Shown in pieces: positions 18,711 through 26,629 of a stretch of DNA of 64,000 nucleotides. The translations under genes and the position numbers were made by a program. The notes beneath the pieces were generated by a model. The model was not told the origin of the DNA and made no database searches. It saw nothing but the letters and a program-made list of their open reading frames with translations. Location: NCBI GenBank assembly GCA_020859985.1, contig JAJBVD010000006.1:62001-126000 (forward strand), read 5' to 3'. The DNA comes from Clostridiales bacterium (lineage in GTDB: Bacteria; Bacillota; Clostridia; Lachnospirales; Lachnospiraceae). Every line of letters starts with the position of its first letter. Position 1 is the stretch's first letter.

Positions 18711-19628
18711 ATGAAGACGAAAAAGAAATTTCTGACGCTGACCAGGAAGCGCAGCATCGCCGGATTCTTCTTTATCCTGCCCTGGCTGATCGGCTTTATC
18801 TGGTTCTATGCGAGAAGCCTGTTTCTATCCGTTCAGTTTTCTTTATCGGATCTGACGGTCAACACAGGCGGCGGTTATTCGCTGGAATTTGTCGGACTGG
18901 AGAATTACATTTATGCGTTTCGCGTCCATGCGTCCTATAAGCAGGTGCTGACAGCGTCCATCGGCAATATGCTGATCGATGTGCCGCTGATCACGTTTTT
19001 CAGCCTGTTTATGGCGATGCTGCTGAACCAGAAGTTCAAAGGCAGGACGCTGGTGAGAGCTATCTTTTTCCTGCCGGTGATCTTAAATTCCGGTGCGATC
19101 GTGGACGCGATGGATCTGGCGCGGAGCATGATGAGCGGCGGCATCACGAGTGCCAGTGCGGAGATGGCAGCGGAGGCATCCGGAGGGGTAGGCATCACCT
19201 ACTATATCCAGATGTTCTCCTCCCTCGGTATCCCGCAGGTGCTGATTGAATACGTGTCGGGAGCGGTGTCGCGGATCAGCGATATTGTGAATGCCTCCGG
19301 CGTGCAGATCATCATCTTTATCGCGGCGCTGCAGTCGATTCCCTCCTCGTTCTATGAGGTGGCGAAGATGGAAGGAGCGACAGCGTATGAGACCTTCTGG
19401 AAGGTTACGTTCCCGATGGTCATGCCGCACATTGTCACCAATGTCGTCTATACCGTGGTCGACAGCTTTACGAATTCGGAAGTGGTCGATCTGGCGTATA
19501 CCACCGCTTTTACTGATATGAATTACGGGCTAAGCTCCGTGTTCAGTCTGTGTTCCACGGCAATCACCTGCCTGATCCTCGTGATTGTCTGCGGATTTAT
19601 CCAGAAGCGGACGTTCTACTATAACTAG
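18711..19628 (+). CDS. Sugar ABC transporter permease, MalF/UgpA type (importer 2)
   Basis: 305 residues from the ATG at 18711 with GGAAGGAG upstream; a GTG at 18702 overlapping the previous stop is an alternative. Hydrophobic segments and the EAA loop EVAKMEGATAYETFWKVTF are visible. One periplasm-side loop is longer than normal (about residues 135-180, Ala/Ser/Gly-rich). It pairs with the next gene. Confidence 0.92.
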   Translation: MKTKKKFLTLTRKRSIAGFFFILPWLIGFIWFYARSLFLSVQFSLSDLTVNTGGGYSLEFVGLENYIYAFRVHASYKQVLTASIGNMLIDVPLITFFSLFMAMLLNQKFKGRTLVRAIFFLPVILNSGAIVDAMDLARSMMSGGITSASAEMAAEASGGVGITYYIQMFSSLGIPQVLIEYVSGAVSRISDIVNASGVQIIIFIAALQSIPSSFYEVAKMEGATAYETFWKVTFPMVMPHIVTNVVYTVVDSFTNSEVVDLAYTTAFTDMNYGLSSVFSLCSTAITCLILVIVCGFIQKRTFYYN

Positions 19629-19645
19629 GAAAGGAGGAAAAAGAC

Positions 19646-20695
19646 ATGAGCGCGAGTGCAAAGGCAAAAGCAAAAGCAGGAAAAAAGACGGGCGCGAAAT
19701 CCGCCGGGAAATCGTTCTCCGGTTCTTCAGTTGTAAAAGGCTTTACGCAGGACGCGCAGTTCGTCAATGATATGACGCGCTGGGTGGGGAATCTGAAGAA
19801 GTTCGTCCTGGCTGTGTTTAAGTGGATCCTCATCATCGGTGTCAGCTATGTGATCCTCGGACCGGTGCTGGGCATCATCAGCAGTTCTTTTTTCTCCAAT
19901 TCGGACTACTATAGCCCGATGGTGTACCTGATTCCTCAGGAACCGACACTGGAACGCTACAAACTGGCTTTCCAGTATCTGAAATACGCGACCACGATGA
20001 AGAATTCCCTGATCTATTCAGTGACTCTGATGGTAATCCAGGTGTTTATCTGCTCAATGGTCGGCTATGGATTCGCAAGATTCAATTTTCCATTTAAAAA
20101 TGTCCTGTTCGGCTGTGTAGTGCTGATGATCGTTATCCCTACCAACACGATCATGCTTCCGCTGTACATGACATTTGCGAAATTTGATATCTTTGGAATT
20201 ATAAAAGCAGTCACGGGATCGGCTGTGAACCTTTTGTCCACCCCCATACCGATGTATATTATGACGGTATTCGGGTGCGGATTAAGGTCGGGCTTGTACA
20301 TTTATATCTTCAACCAGTTCTTCCGCGGGCTTCCGAAGGAGATCGAAGAAGCGGCGCTCGTGGACGGCTGCGGGATCTGGTACACGTACTTTCGCATCAT
20401 GCTCATAAATGCACTGCCCTCTGTTGTAACTGTGGCTATATTCTCTCTCGTATGGCAGTATAACGATACGTTCTACGCCAAGCTGTTTCTGATCAGTGAC
20501 AACATCGTGATCAGTAAAAAGATTTCCACGATTGAAGCGTCTATCTCCAACGTGGAAAAGATCTACGACCCGAGCATCCTCGAACTGTATCTGGATGCGG
20601 GCGTCGTGCTGGTCATGATACCAGTGATCATCATTTACGTCCTGCTGCAGAAGCAGTTTATAGAGGGAGTTGAGCGAAGCGGTATCGTCGGATAG
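19646..20695 (+). CDS. Sugar ABC transporter permease, MalG/UgpE type (importer 2)
   Basis: 349 residues with AAAGGAGG before the ATG. An unusually long Lys/Ala-rich cytosolic tail (about 60 residues) precedes the first membrane helix. The EAA loop is present but diverged (IEEAALVDGCGIWYTYFRI). With the previous gene it makes the second import channel of the locus. Confidence 0.92.
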   Translation: MSASAKAKAKAGKKTGAKSAGKSFSGSSVVKGFTQDAQFVNDMTRWVGNLKKFVLAVFKWILIIGVSYVILGPVLGIISSSFFSNSDYYSPMVYLIPQEPTLERYKLAFQYLKYATTMKNSLIYSVTLMVIQVFICSMVGYGFARFNFPFKNVLFGCVVLMIVIPTNTIMLPLYMTFAKFDIFGIIKAVTGSAVNLLSTPIPMYIMTVFGCGLRSGLYIYIFNQFFRGLPKEIEEAALVDGCGIWYTYFRIMLINALPSVVTVAIFSLVWQYNDTFYAKLFLISDNIVISKKISTIEASISNVEKIYDPSILELYLDAGVVLVMIPVIIIYVLLQKQFIEGVERSGIVG

Positions 20696-20746
20696 GGAGA
20701 CGAAGCCGCAAACAAATCCAAATTTTTCTTTTAAGGAGGAAAAGAG

Positions 20747-22558
20747 ATGAAAGCAAGAAAACTCATCGCGCTGTCCATGACAGCGGCAATGGTACTCGGC
20801 CTTTCCGGCGGCGCGGCGTGCGCGGAAGAGGCAAGTGCTGTGAGCATCGACTTTGAGGACGGCCTGTATGGCTTTGTCGGCAATGACAAGACGATCAACA
20901 GCGCGGCGGCAGATGCGACTTTCTCGCTGGTGGATTACAATGGATCCACAGCGCTGGAAGTAGCTTCTGACGCAAGTGTGAAGTATGTGGCGATTCAGGT
21001 AGATGCACTTTTAGGCGATCAGATCTCGCAGCTTAACAGCATTGAGATGACGGTCGGCACCACAAACCCGGGCGGCACATTCTATTCCACAGCAGGATGC
21101 ATTTACGCGTTCCTCGGCGAGAATCTTGATAAGGATTATTCGGAATGGTCGATCTACATTGAGAGCGGCAACCCGAAGACCATCAGCTACACTCTGGATC
21201 CGGATGACGGACTCAGCTTTGTAGAAGGAAGCTACATTGTTGTTTCTCTTGAAGACGACACAGGCAAGGATTACAAGGGCGATGATGCAGCGACACTGTA
21301 TATCGACGACATTAAGTTCCTTGACGCGGACGGCAATGTTCTGACCGCAGATACTACGGCAGAGTACGTTTCTGCTGCAGCGGAAGACCGTTCGAACCTT
21401 TTTGCAGTATCGAACGCAGTAGAGTTCGAAGGCTTCGCGACAAGCGGCGACGGCTGGTCACAGGATGGTTTTGACATGACCGAGGAAATCCTTGCGGCTC
21501 TGGTACCGGGCTCTGTAGTAGAGATCACCTACTCCAGTGAGAACGGCGACATCTGGCTGGTAATGCCGGATGCAGAAGCAGGCTGGATGCGCGTAGGCGT
21601 TGGCAATTACGACGGCAGCGGCTCTGACAGCGCATATTACAACGGCTCCGCGAATATCGCGCAGATCACCTATGAGCAGATCGCGGCGGTATGCGGCGAC
21701 GATGTGAGCACATGGGGTGCAAGAATGCAGTGCGAAGCTTCCGGAGCATGGGAAGTGTACAGCGTAAAGGTCGGCACAGCTTCCAACCAGCTGGTAGCAC
21801 TGAATGCAGTTGAATTCGAAGGCTTTGCAACGAGCGGCGACGGCTGGTCACAGGCAGGCTTTGATATGCCGCAGGAGATCATCGACGCACTGGTACCGGG
21901 CTCTGTAGTAGAGATCACCTACACAAGCGAGAACGGCGAGATCTGGCTGGTAATGCCGAGTGCAGAAGCAGGCTGGATGCGTGTTGGCGTAGGCAACTGG
22001 GACGGCAGCGGAAGCGATTCCAGCATATACAACGGAACGACCTGCCAGGTTACTTATGAGCAGATCGCGGCGGTATGCGGCGACGATGTGAGCACCTGGG
22101 GCGCAACGATGCAGTGCGAGGCTTCCGGAGCATGGGAAGTATACAGCGTGAAGGTCGGCACGGCTGCCCAGATGAAGGCTGTAAAGAACACGGTGAACTT
22201 TGAAGGCTTTGCGACGAGCGGCGACGGCTGGTCACAGGCAGGCTTTGATATGCCGCAGGAGATCATCGACGCACTGGTACCGGGCTCTGTAGTAGAGATC
22301 ACCTACACAAGCGAGAACGGCGAGATCTGGCTGGTAATGCCGAGTGCAGAAGCAGGCTGGATGCGTGTTGGCGTAGGCAACTGGGACGGCAGCGGAAGCG
22401 ATTCCAGCATATACAACGGAACGACCTGCCAGGTTACTTATGAGCAGATCGCGGCGGTATGCGGCGACGATGTGAGCACCTGGGGCGCAACGATGCAGTG
22501 CGAGGCTTCCGGAGCATGGGAAGTTTACAGCGTTACGGTTGGTACGGCAGCAGAGTGA
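20747..22558 (+). CDS. Secreted protein with an N-terminal binding-like domain and three tandem C-terminal modules
   Basis: 603 residues. A signal peptide (KLIALSMTAAMVLGLSGGAACAEE) is followed by a beta-rich domain (about 28-205, SIDFEDGLYGFVG to YIDDIKFLDADG) that resembles a carbohydrate-binding module. Three copies of a module of about 120 residues follow, each starting VEFEGFATSGDGWSQ-like and containing GSVVEITY, IWLVMP, AGWMRVGVGN and AWEVYSV. The many exposed Trp/Tyr suggest glycan binding. No enzyme domain is present. I cannot assign a CBM family. The context suggests it captures polysaccharide for the locus. Confidence 0.75.
   Translation: MKARKLIALSMTAAMVLGLSGGAACAEEASAVSIDFEDGLYGFVGNDKTINSAAADATFSLVDYNGSTALEVASDASVKYVAIQVDALLGDQISQLNSIEMTVGTTNPGGTFYSTAGCIYAFLGENLDKDYSEWSIYIESGNPKTISYTLDPDDGLSFVEGSYIVVSLEDDTGKDYKGDDAATLYIDDIKFLDADGNVLTADTTAEYVSAAAEDRSNLFAVSNAVEFEGFATSGDGWSQDGFDMTEEILAALVPGSVVEITYSSENGDIWLVMPDAEAGWMRVGVGNYDGSGSDSAYYNGSANIAQITYEQIAAVCGDDVSTWGARMQCEASGAWEVYSVKVGTASNQLVALNAVEFEGFATSGDGWSQAGFDMPQEIIDALVPGSVVEITYTSENGEIWLVMPSAEAGWMRVGVGNWDGSGSDSSIYNGTTCQVTYEQIAAVCGDDVSTWGATMQCEASGAWEVYSVKVGTAAQMKAVKNTVNFEGFATSGDGWSQAGFDMPQEIIDALVPGSVVEITYTSENGEIWLVMPSAEAGWMRVGVGNWDGSGSDSSIYNGTTCQVTYEQIAAVCGDDVSTWGATMQCEASGAWEVYSVTVGTAAE
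21419..22546 (+). repeat. Three tandem modules within the secreted protein gene
   Basis: Copies at about 21419-21778, 21809-22162 and 22193-22546. Copies 2 and 3 lie 384 bp apart and are nearly identical at the DNA level over about 320 bp (I see one mismatch). Copy 1 is clearly more diverged. This points to a recent duplication or gene conversion. Confidence 0.9.
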
Positions 22559-22683
22559 CGTAATATGACCTGTCAAAAGAAAAGTGCGCTTGCGGACTTT
22601 TCCTGACAGGTCAGCGACAGAATCATAAAGCTGCGCAGCAGCGACAGATGTGCGAAGCACAGCTGGATTCTGGAGCATTACGT
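22558..22683 (+). other. Multi-branched inverted-repeat region
   Basis: An outer stem ACGTAAT (22558-22564)/ATTACGT (22677-22683) encloses two arms. Arm 1 is GACCTGTCA (22567-22575)/TGACAGGTC (22604-22612) with an inner AAAAGT/ACTTTT. Arm 2 is CAGAATC (22618-22624)/GATTCTG (22666-22672), holding two small hairpins, GCTGC-GCA-GCAGC and TGTGC-GAA-GCACA. It fills the gap between the module protein and the second solute-binding protein. Confidence 0.7.
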
Positions 22684-22759
22684 AATAGAGGAGAGTAAAA
22701 GAGCAGAGAAGACCGTATGAAACAGGTTGGGCGATGACAAGAAAAGGAGGAATTACAAA

Positions 22760-24094
22760 ATGAAAATGAAAAAGGCCCTTGCACTGGCACTGTGCGCGAC
22801 AATGACGGTCGGCATGGCAAGCATTACTTCAAACGCATCGGATTCTGAGACCAGAACGATCACCATCGGTACCTGGTATGATCATTATTATGACAGCACC
22901 AACACCGACATCTACGATGACCCGAGCGTATCGGATGAAGAGCTTGCACAGATGCACTTTGACGTTGTTGCGGAAGTAGAGGAAGCTTACAATGTAACGA
23001 TCGAGTTTGTAAACCTGACCTACACAGGTGTACAGGAATCCATCAATACTTCCATACTTGCAGGCACACCGGACTGCGATATTTATGAGGTAGACTTAAG
23101 CTTTGGTATCCCGGCAGCTCTGAACGGCTTCGCAACGAATCTGGAAGAGGTTCTCTCAGAGGACGCAAGCGTATTAAGCGATCAGGAAATTTTCTCACAG
23201 GTTGATATCGGCCTCGACGACGGCGTATATCTGTTCCAGTCAAACAGCGCAGAGATGCTGCTTGCGAATACCTATATGCTTGCTTACAACCAGCAGATTC
23301 TGGATGATGCAGGACTGGAATCCCCGAACGAGCTCTATGAGAAAGGCGAGTGGACATGGGATAAGTGGAGAGAGTATATGATCGCTCTTACCCAGGATAC
23401 GGACGGCGACGGCGTCATCGACCAGTATGGTTATGGTTCCCGTTATGATTTCCTGATCTATCTGATGCTGATGAGCAACGGTACCGGAATCGCGATGAGC
23501 GATACGGAAAACCTTACCAGCACGGAAGTAACGGAAGCGCTTGACTTTATCTACAATATGTACAATGTTGACAACGTAGCGGTTCCGTGGGATGCAGATG
23601 ATTTCGATTCCAACATGAACAACTATATGGACGGCAACGTAGCGTTCTGGATTGACGCGGCGTGGATTTCTTCTCAGAACGAAGACTATGCGCTTGATTT
23701 TGATGTGACATGGGTACAGTTCCCGGTTGGCCCGAGCGGAGATCAGGAAACGAACTATACCAAGAACGTTTCTTCCGGTAATGCATGGATGATCCCGACT
23801 GGTGTAGAGGATCCGGAATTCGTATACGAAGTATTCGAAGCATGGCAGAACTGGTATCATGACGACACCGATGTACGCGACGGCGATCTGACCTGGTGGG
23901 AAGACTGTGCAGTTACGGAAGAAAACTATGCGGTTATGGAAGATTTGGGAGCGAAGGGCGGCTTTGATCTCTGGAACTCCTTAAGCCTTGAGTGGGATTG
24001 GACCGAACTGCTTAACGGCACCATGACAGCGGCTCAGTTCCAGGAGACCTGGAAACAGAGCGTACAGGATGCACTGGATGCGTTCTACGGCTGA
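22760..24094 (+). CDS. Secreted family 1 solute-binding protein (importer 2)
   Basis: 444 residues from the ATG at 22760, preceded by AAAAGGAGG. A signal peptide (KKALALALCATMTVGMASITSNA) is followed by a typical solute-binding fold (ITIGTWYDHYY, LNGFATNLEEVL, MLAYNQQILDDAGLESP, VAFWIDAAWI). There is no lipobox Cys and no membrane helix, which is odd for a Gram-positive binding protein. It is expected to serve the permease pair at 18711-20695 and to bind an oligosaccharide. Confidence 0.9.
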   Translation: MKMKKALALALCATMTVGMASITSNASDSETRTITIGTWYDHYYDSTNTDIYDDPSVSDEELAQMHFDVVAEVEEAYNVTIEFVNLTYTGVQESINTSILAGTPDCDIYEVDLSFGIPAALNGFATNLEEVLSEDASVLSDQEIFSQVDIGLDDGVYLFQSNSAEMLLANTYMLAYNQQILDDAGLESPNELYEKGEWTWDKWREYMIALTQDTDGDGVIDQYGYGSRYDFLIYLMLMSNGTGIAMSDTENLTSTEVTEALDFIYNMYNVDNVAVPWDADDFDSNMNNYMDGNVAFWIDAAWISSQNEDYALDFDVTWVQFPVGPSGDQETNYTKNVSSGNAWMIPTGVEDPEFVYEVFEAWQNWYHDDTDVRDGDLTWWEDCAVTEENYAVMEDLGAKGGFDLWNSLSLEWDWTELLNGTMTAAQFQETWKQSVQDALDAFYG

Positions 24095-24180
24095 TCTTCG
24101 TTATAGCTGAAACAAACGCTGTGACTGTATGACAGGTGCTTCTACAGATATCTGTCAGCAGTTGCTGCGGGAATGGCAAG

Positions 24181-24216
24181 ACCGCCCGGCTTCGGTTCGG
24201 AACCGGGCGGTTTTTT
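24181..24216 (+). terminator. Intrinsic terminator between the second solute-binding protein and lacI
   Basis: ACCGCCCGG (24181-24189) and CCGGGCGGT (24203-24211) form a GC-rich stem followed by six T. The lacI-type start codon is only 23 bp further, leaving no room for a separate promoter between them. Confidence 0.88.
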
Positions 24217-24238
24217 CAAAAAAGCAGGAGATATTTGT

Positions 24239-25264
24239 ATGGCGAAAACGGTTACAATGCGTGATATTGCTGAAAAGGTTGGCGTGAGTACAGTTACAGT
24301 CTCCAAAGCACTTGGAGATAAGGATGGTGTGGGCAGCGAACTGCGTATGCTGATCAAGGAAACCGCGGATGAGATGGGATACCATTACAGCATGGACGCG
24401 AATTCTTTCCGCAAGGGAAGAAATTATCGGATCGGCGTTTTGATGGAGGAGCATTTTACGGACGACAACTCTACGGCGCTTTCCTTTTATATGCGGCTTT
24501 ATCACAGCGTGGTCGTTCAGCTCTCCCGTTTTCATTATTCGGTGCTGCTGGAAATGATCACGCCGCAGATGCTGAAAAAAATGCAGATGCCCAATGTCAT
24601 CTCAGAGATGAGAATGGACGGACTGATCGTGATCGGAAAGGTACAGGAGGAGTACCTGAAACTCATTCGCGGATCCCGTACACCGCTTGTTTATCTGGAT
24701 TTTTATGACCGCAATCCGGACGTTCCGAGCGTCGTCTCGGACAATGTATATGGTTCTTATCTTCTGACAGAATATCTGATCGGGCTCGGACACAGAAGAT
24801 TTGCTTTTCTCGGCAGCATAGATGCGACGCCGAGTATCATGGATCGTTATCTCGGATATTACCGTGCGCTGATGGAACATGGCCTTAAGCAGGATGAAAA
24901 AAGAATTATCCCTGACAGGGGAGAGGATGGTCTTGGCATACCGTTCCACCTTCCGGAACATGAAGATATGCCGACCGCGTTTGTCTGCAACTGTGATGAG
25001 ACTGCCTATACACTCATCGAACAGCTGTATGGAATGGGATACCGGGTGCCGGAGGACATCTCGGTAGTTGGATTTGACAATTACGTGCCGGGAGCATATT
25101 CACTCCCTAAACTGACCACGATTGATGTAGATATGGACGAAATGTCCAGACAGGCTGTGGAGATTCTGATCCGTCTGATGAAAGGGCAGGAGCAGGTCTT
25201 CGGCAGAAAGGTAGTCGGCGGAAAAATGATCATCCGTGAATCTGCCGGCCGGGTGAAGGAATGA
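24239..25264 (+). CDS. LacI-family transcriptional regulator
   Basis: 341 residues from the ATG at 24239 with GCAGGAG upstream; the longer frame from 24173 would translate the terminator and is rejected. An N-terminal helix-turn-helix (VTMRDIAEKVGVSTVTVSKA) and hinge precede a periplasmic-binding-protein-like sensor domain (RIGVLMEEHF, VSVVSDN-like segment, SVVGFDNYVPG). It most likely senses an oligosaccharide released by the locus enzymes and controls the locus. Its stop overlaps the start of the GH5 gene. Confidence 0.93.
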   Translation: MAKTVTMRDIAEKVGVSTVTVSKALGDKDGVGSELRMLIKETADEMGYHYSMDANSFRKGRNYRIGVLMEEHFTDDNSTALSFYMRLYHSVVVQLSRFHYSVLLEMITPQMLKKMQMPNVISEMRMDGLIVIGKVQEEYLKLIRGSRTPLVYLDFYDRNPDVPSVVSDNVYGSYLLTEYLIGLGHRRFAFLGSIDATPSIMDRYLGYYRALMEHGLKQDEKRIIPDRGEDGLGIPFHLPEHEDMPTAFVCNCDETAYTLIEQLYGMGYRVPEDISVVGFDNYVPGAYSLPKLTTIDVDMDEMSRQAVEILIRLMKGQEQVFGRKVVGGKMIIRESAGRVKE

Positions 25265-26541
25265 AAGAACGAGCGGGAAGTGTCTTGAAGGCCGTAGCGG
25301 TGAAGAGACAGGTACGATGGATGGTTTTAATCTTGTTTTATGTGATGCTTTTATGTATGTTTGGGATTAACTGCACGATGCATGTCTCCGCGGTTTCTTC
25401 GGAGACAGAAGCAGGAACTTCTCTGGCACAGGAAGATTCTGCACAGGAAAATACTGCGAAGGAAGATACAGACACATCTGCAGAAAATACAGATATCGGG
25501 GAGCAGATCACAGATATGGAAAAACTGACCGCTATGGATATTGTAAACGATATGAAGATCGGCTGGAATCTTGGCAACACGCTGGATGCAACAAAGAGCA
25601 GCGCGGGTATTGACGATGACCCGTCCGTATTTGAGACGGCCTGGGGCAATCCGGTCGTGACGCAGGAGCTGATCGACGCGGTGCTGGATGCCGGATTCAA
25701 TGTCGTCCGTATTCCGGTGACCTGGACCGGTCATTTTGGGGATGCACCGGATTACACGATCACAGAGAGCTGGCTGGACCGGGTGCAGGAGGTCGTGGAT
25801 TACGCATACGACAAAGGCGCTTACGTCATTATCAATATGCACCATGAGGAATGGAACGAGCCCTATTACGACAATGAGGAGACTGCCTGCGAGATCATGA
25901 GTGCGCTCTGGAGCCAGATCGCGGAGCGCTTTGCGGATTACGATGAGCACCTGATCTTCGAGGCGCAGAACGAGCCGCGAAAAAAAGGCACCGATGTCGA
26001 GTGGACTGGCGGCGACCAGGAAGGCTGGGATGTCGTCAACGCGACCAATCAGGCGTTTGTAGATACCATCCGCGCCGCGGGCGGCTGCAACCCGTACCGG
26101 ATGCTGATGATTCCGGACTACGCGGCGAACAGCTCGGTGGCGCTTACATATCTGACGGTGCCCGATGACGACCGGATTATTGTCTCCGTACATGCTTATG
26201 AGCCCTACAATTTTGCACTCAATACCGAAGGCACGGATGTATGGAACAACGACACGACCGCGATCGACACCCTGATGTCGACCCTGAAGGAGCTCTTTCT
26301 TGACAACGGCATTCCTGTCATCATCGGGGAATTTGGCGCTGTGAACAAGGACAACGAGGCAGAGCGTGCCGAGTGGGCCGCATATTATCTGAATGCCGCG
26401 GAAGAGATCGGCGTCCCCTGTATCTGGTGGGATAACGGGGCAGTGATCGGAAACGGAGAGCGGTTTGGCCTCATCAGCCGGTATATGTACCGATGTGTCT
26501 TTCCGGATCTGCTGGAAGCGATGATGAATGCGGTCGGCTGA
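25261..26541 (+). CDS. Secreted GH5 endo-beta-glucanase/mannanase-type glycosidase
   Basis: 426 residues; its ATG overlaps the lacI stop by 4 bp (ATGA). A basic start and hydrophobic signal segment (VLILFYVMLLCMFGINC) are followed by a Glu/Asp/Thr-rich linker (about 45-85) and a GH5 barrel. The barrel starts with KIGWNLGNTLDA, has acid/base Glu238 in FEAQNEPR and nucleophile Glu357 in IIGEFGAV, and also shows the NVVRIPVTW and INMHHEEWN motifs. The pattern is closest to GH5 subfamily 4, which acts on beta-1,4-glucan, xyloglucan or mixed-linkage glucan; mannan is possible. Coupling to the regulator is notable. Confidence 0.9.
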   Translation: MKERAGSVLKAVAVKRQVRWMVLILFYVMLLCMFGINCTMHVSAVSSETEAGTSLAQEDSAQENTAKEDTDTSAENTDIGEQITDMEKLTAMDIVNDMKIGWNLGNTLDATKSSAGIDDDPSVFETAWGNPVVTQELIDAVLDAGFNVVRIPVTWTGHFGDAPDYTITESWLDRVQEVVDYAYDKGAYVIINMHHEEWNEPYYDNEETACEIMSALWSQIAERFADYDEHLIFEAQNEPRKKGTDVEWTGGDQEGWDVVNATNQAFVDTIRAAGGCNPYRMLMIPDYAANSSVALTYLTVPDDDRIIVSVHAYEPYNFALNTEGTDVWNNDTTAIDTLMSTLKELFLDNGIPVIIGEFGAVNKDNEAERAEWAAYYLNAAEEIGVPCIWWDNGAVIGNGERFGLISRYMYRCVFPDLLEAMMNAVG

Positions 26542-26547
26542 CATTTT

Positions 26548-26580
26548 TATGATATAGGAAACTTCGTTCCCTATATCATA
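26548..26580. terminator. Bidirectional hairpin between convergent genes
   Basis: TATGATATAGG (26548-26558) pairs perfectly with CCTATATCATA (26570-26580). The short loop region AAACTTCGTT holds a further small pairing. T runs lie on the upstream side of + and A runs downstream, so it can serve the GH5 gene and the oppositely oriented spoVB. Confidence 0.65.
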
Positions 26581-26629
26581 AAGTCTTTCGGGAGATGCGC
26601 AGCCGGGTACATGCCTGTTAAACAGCGAG

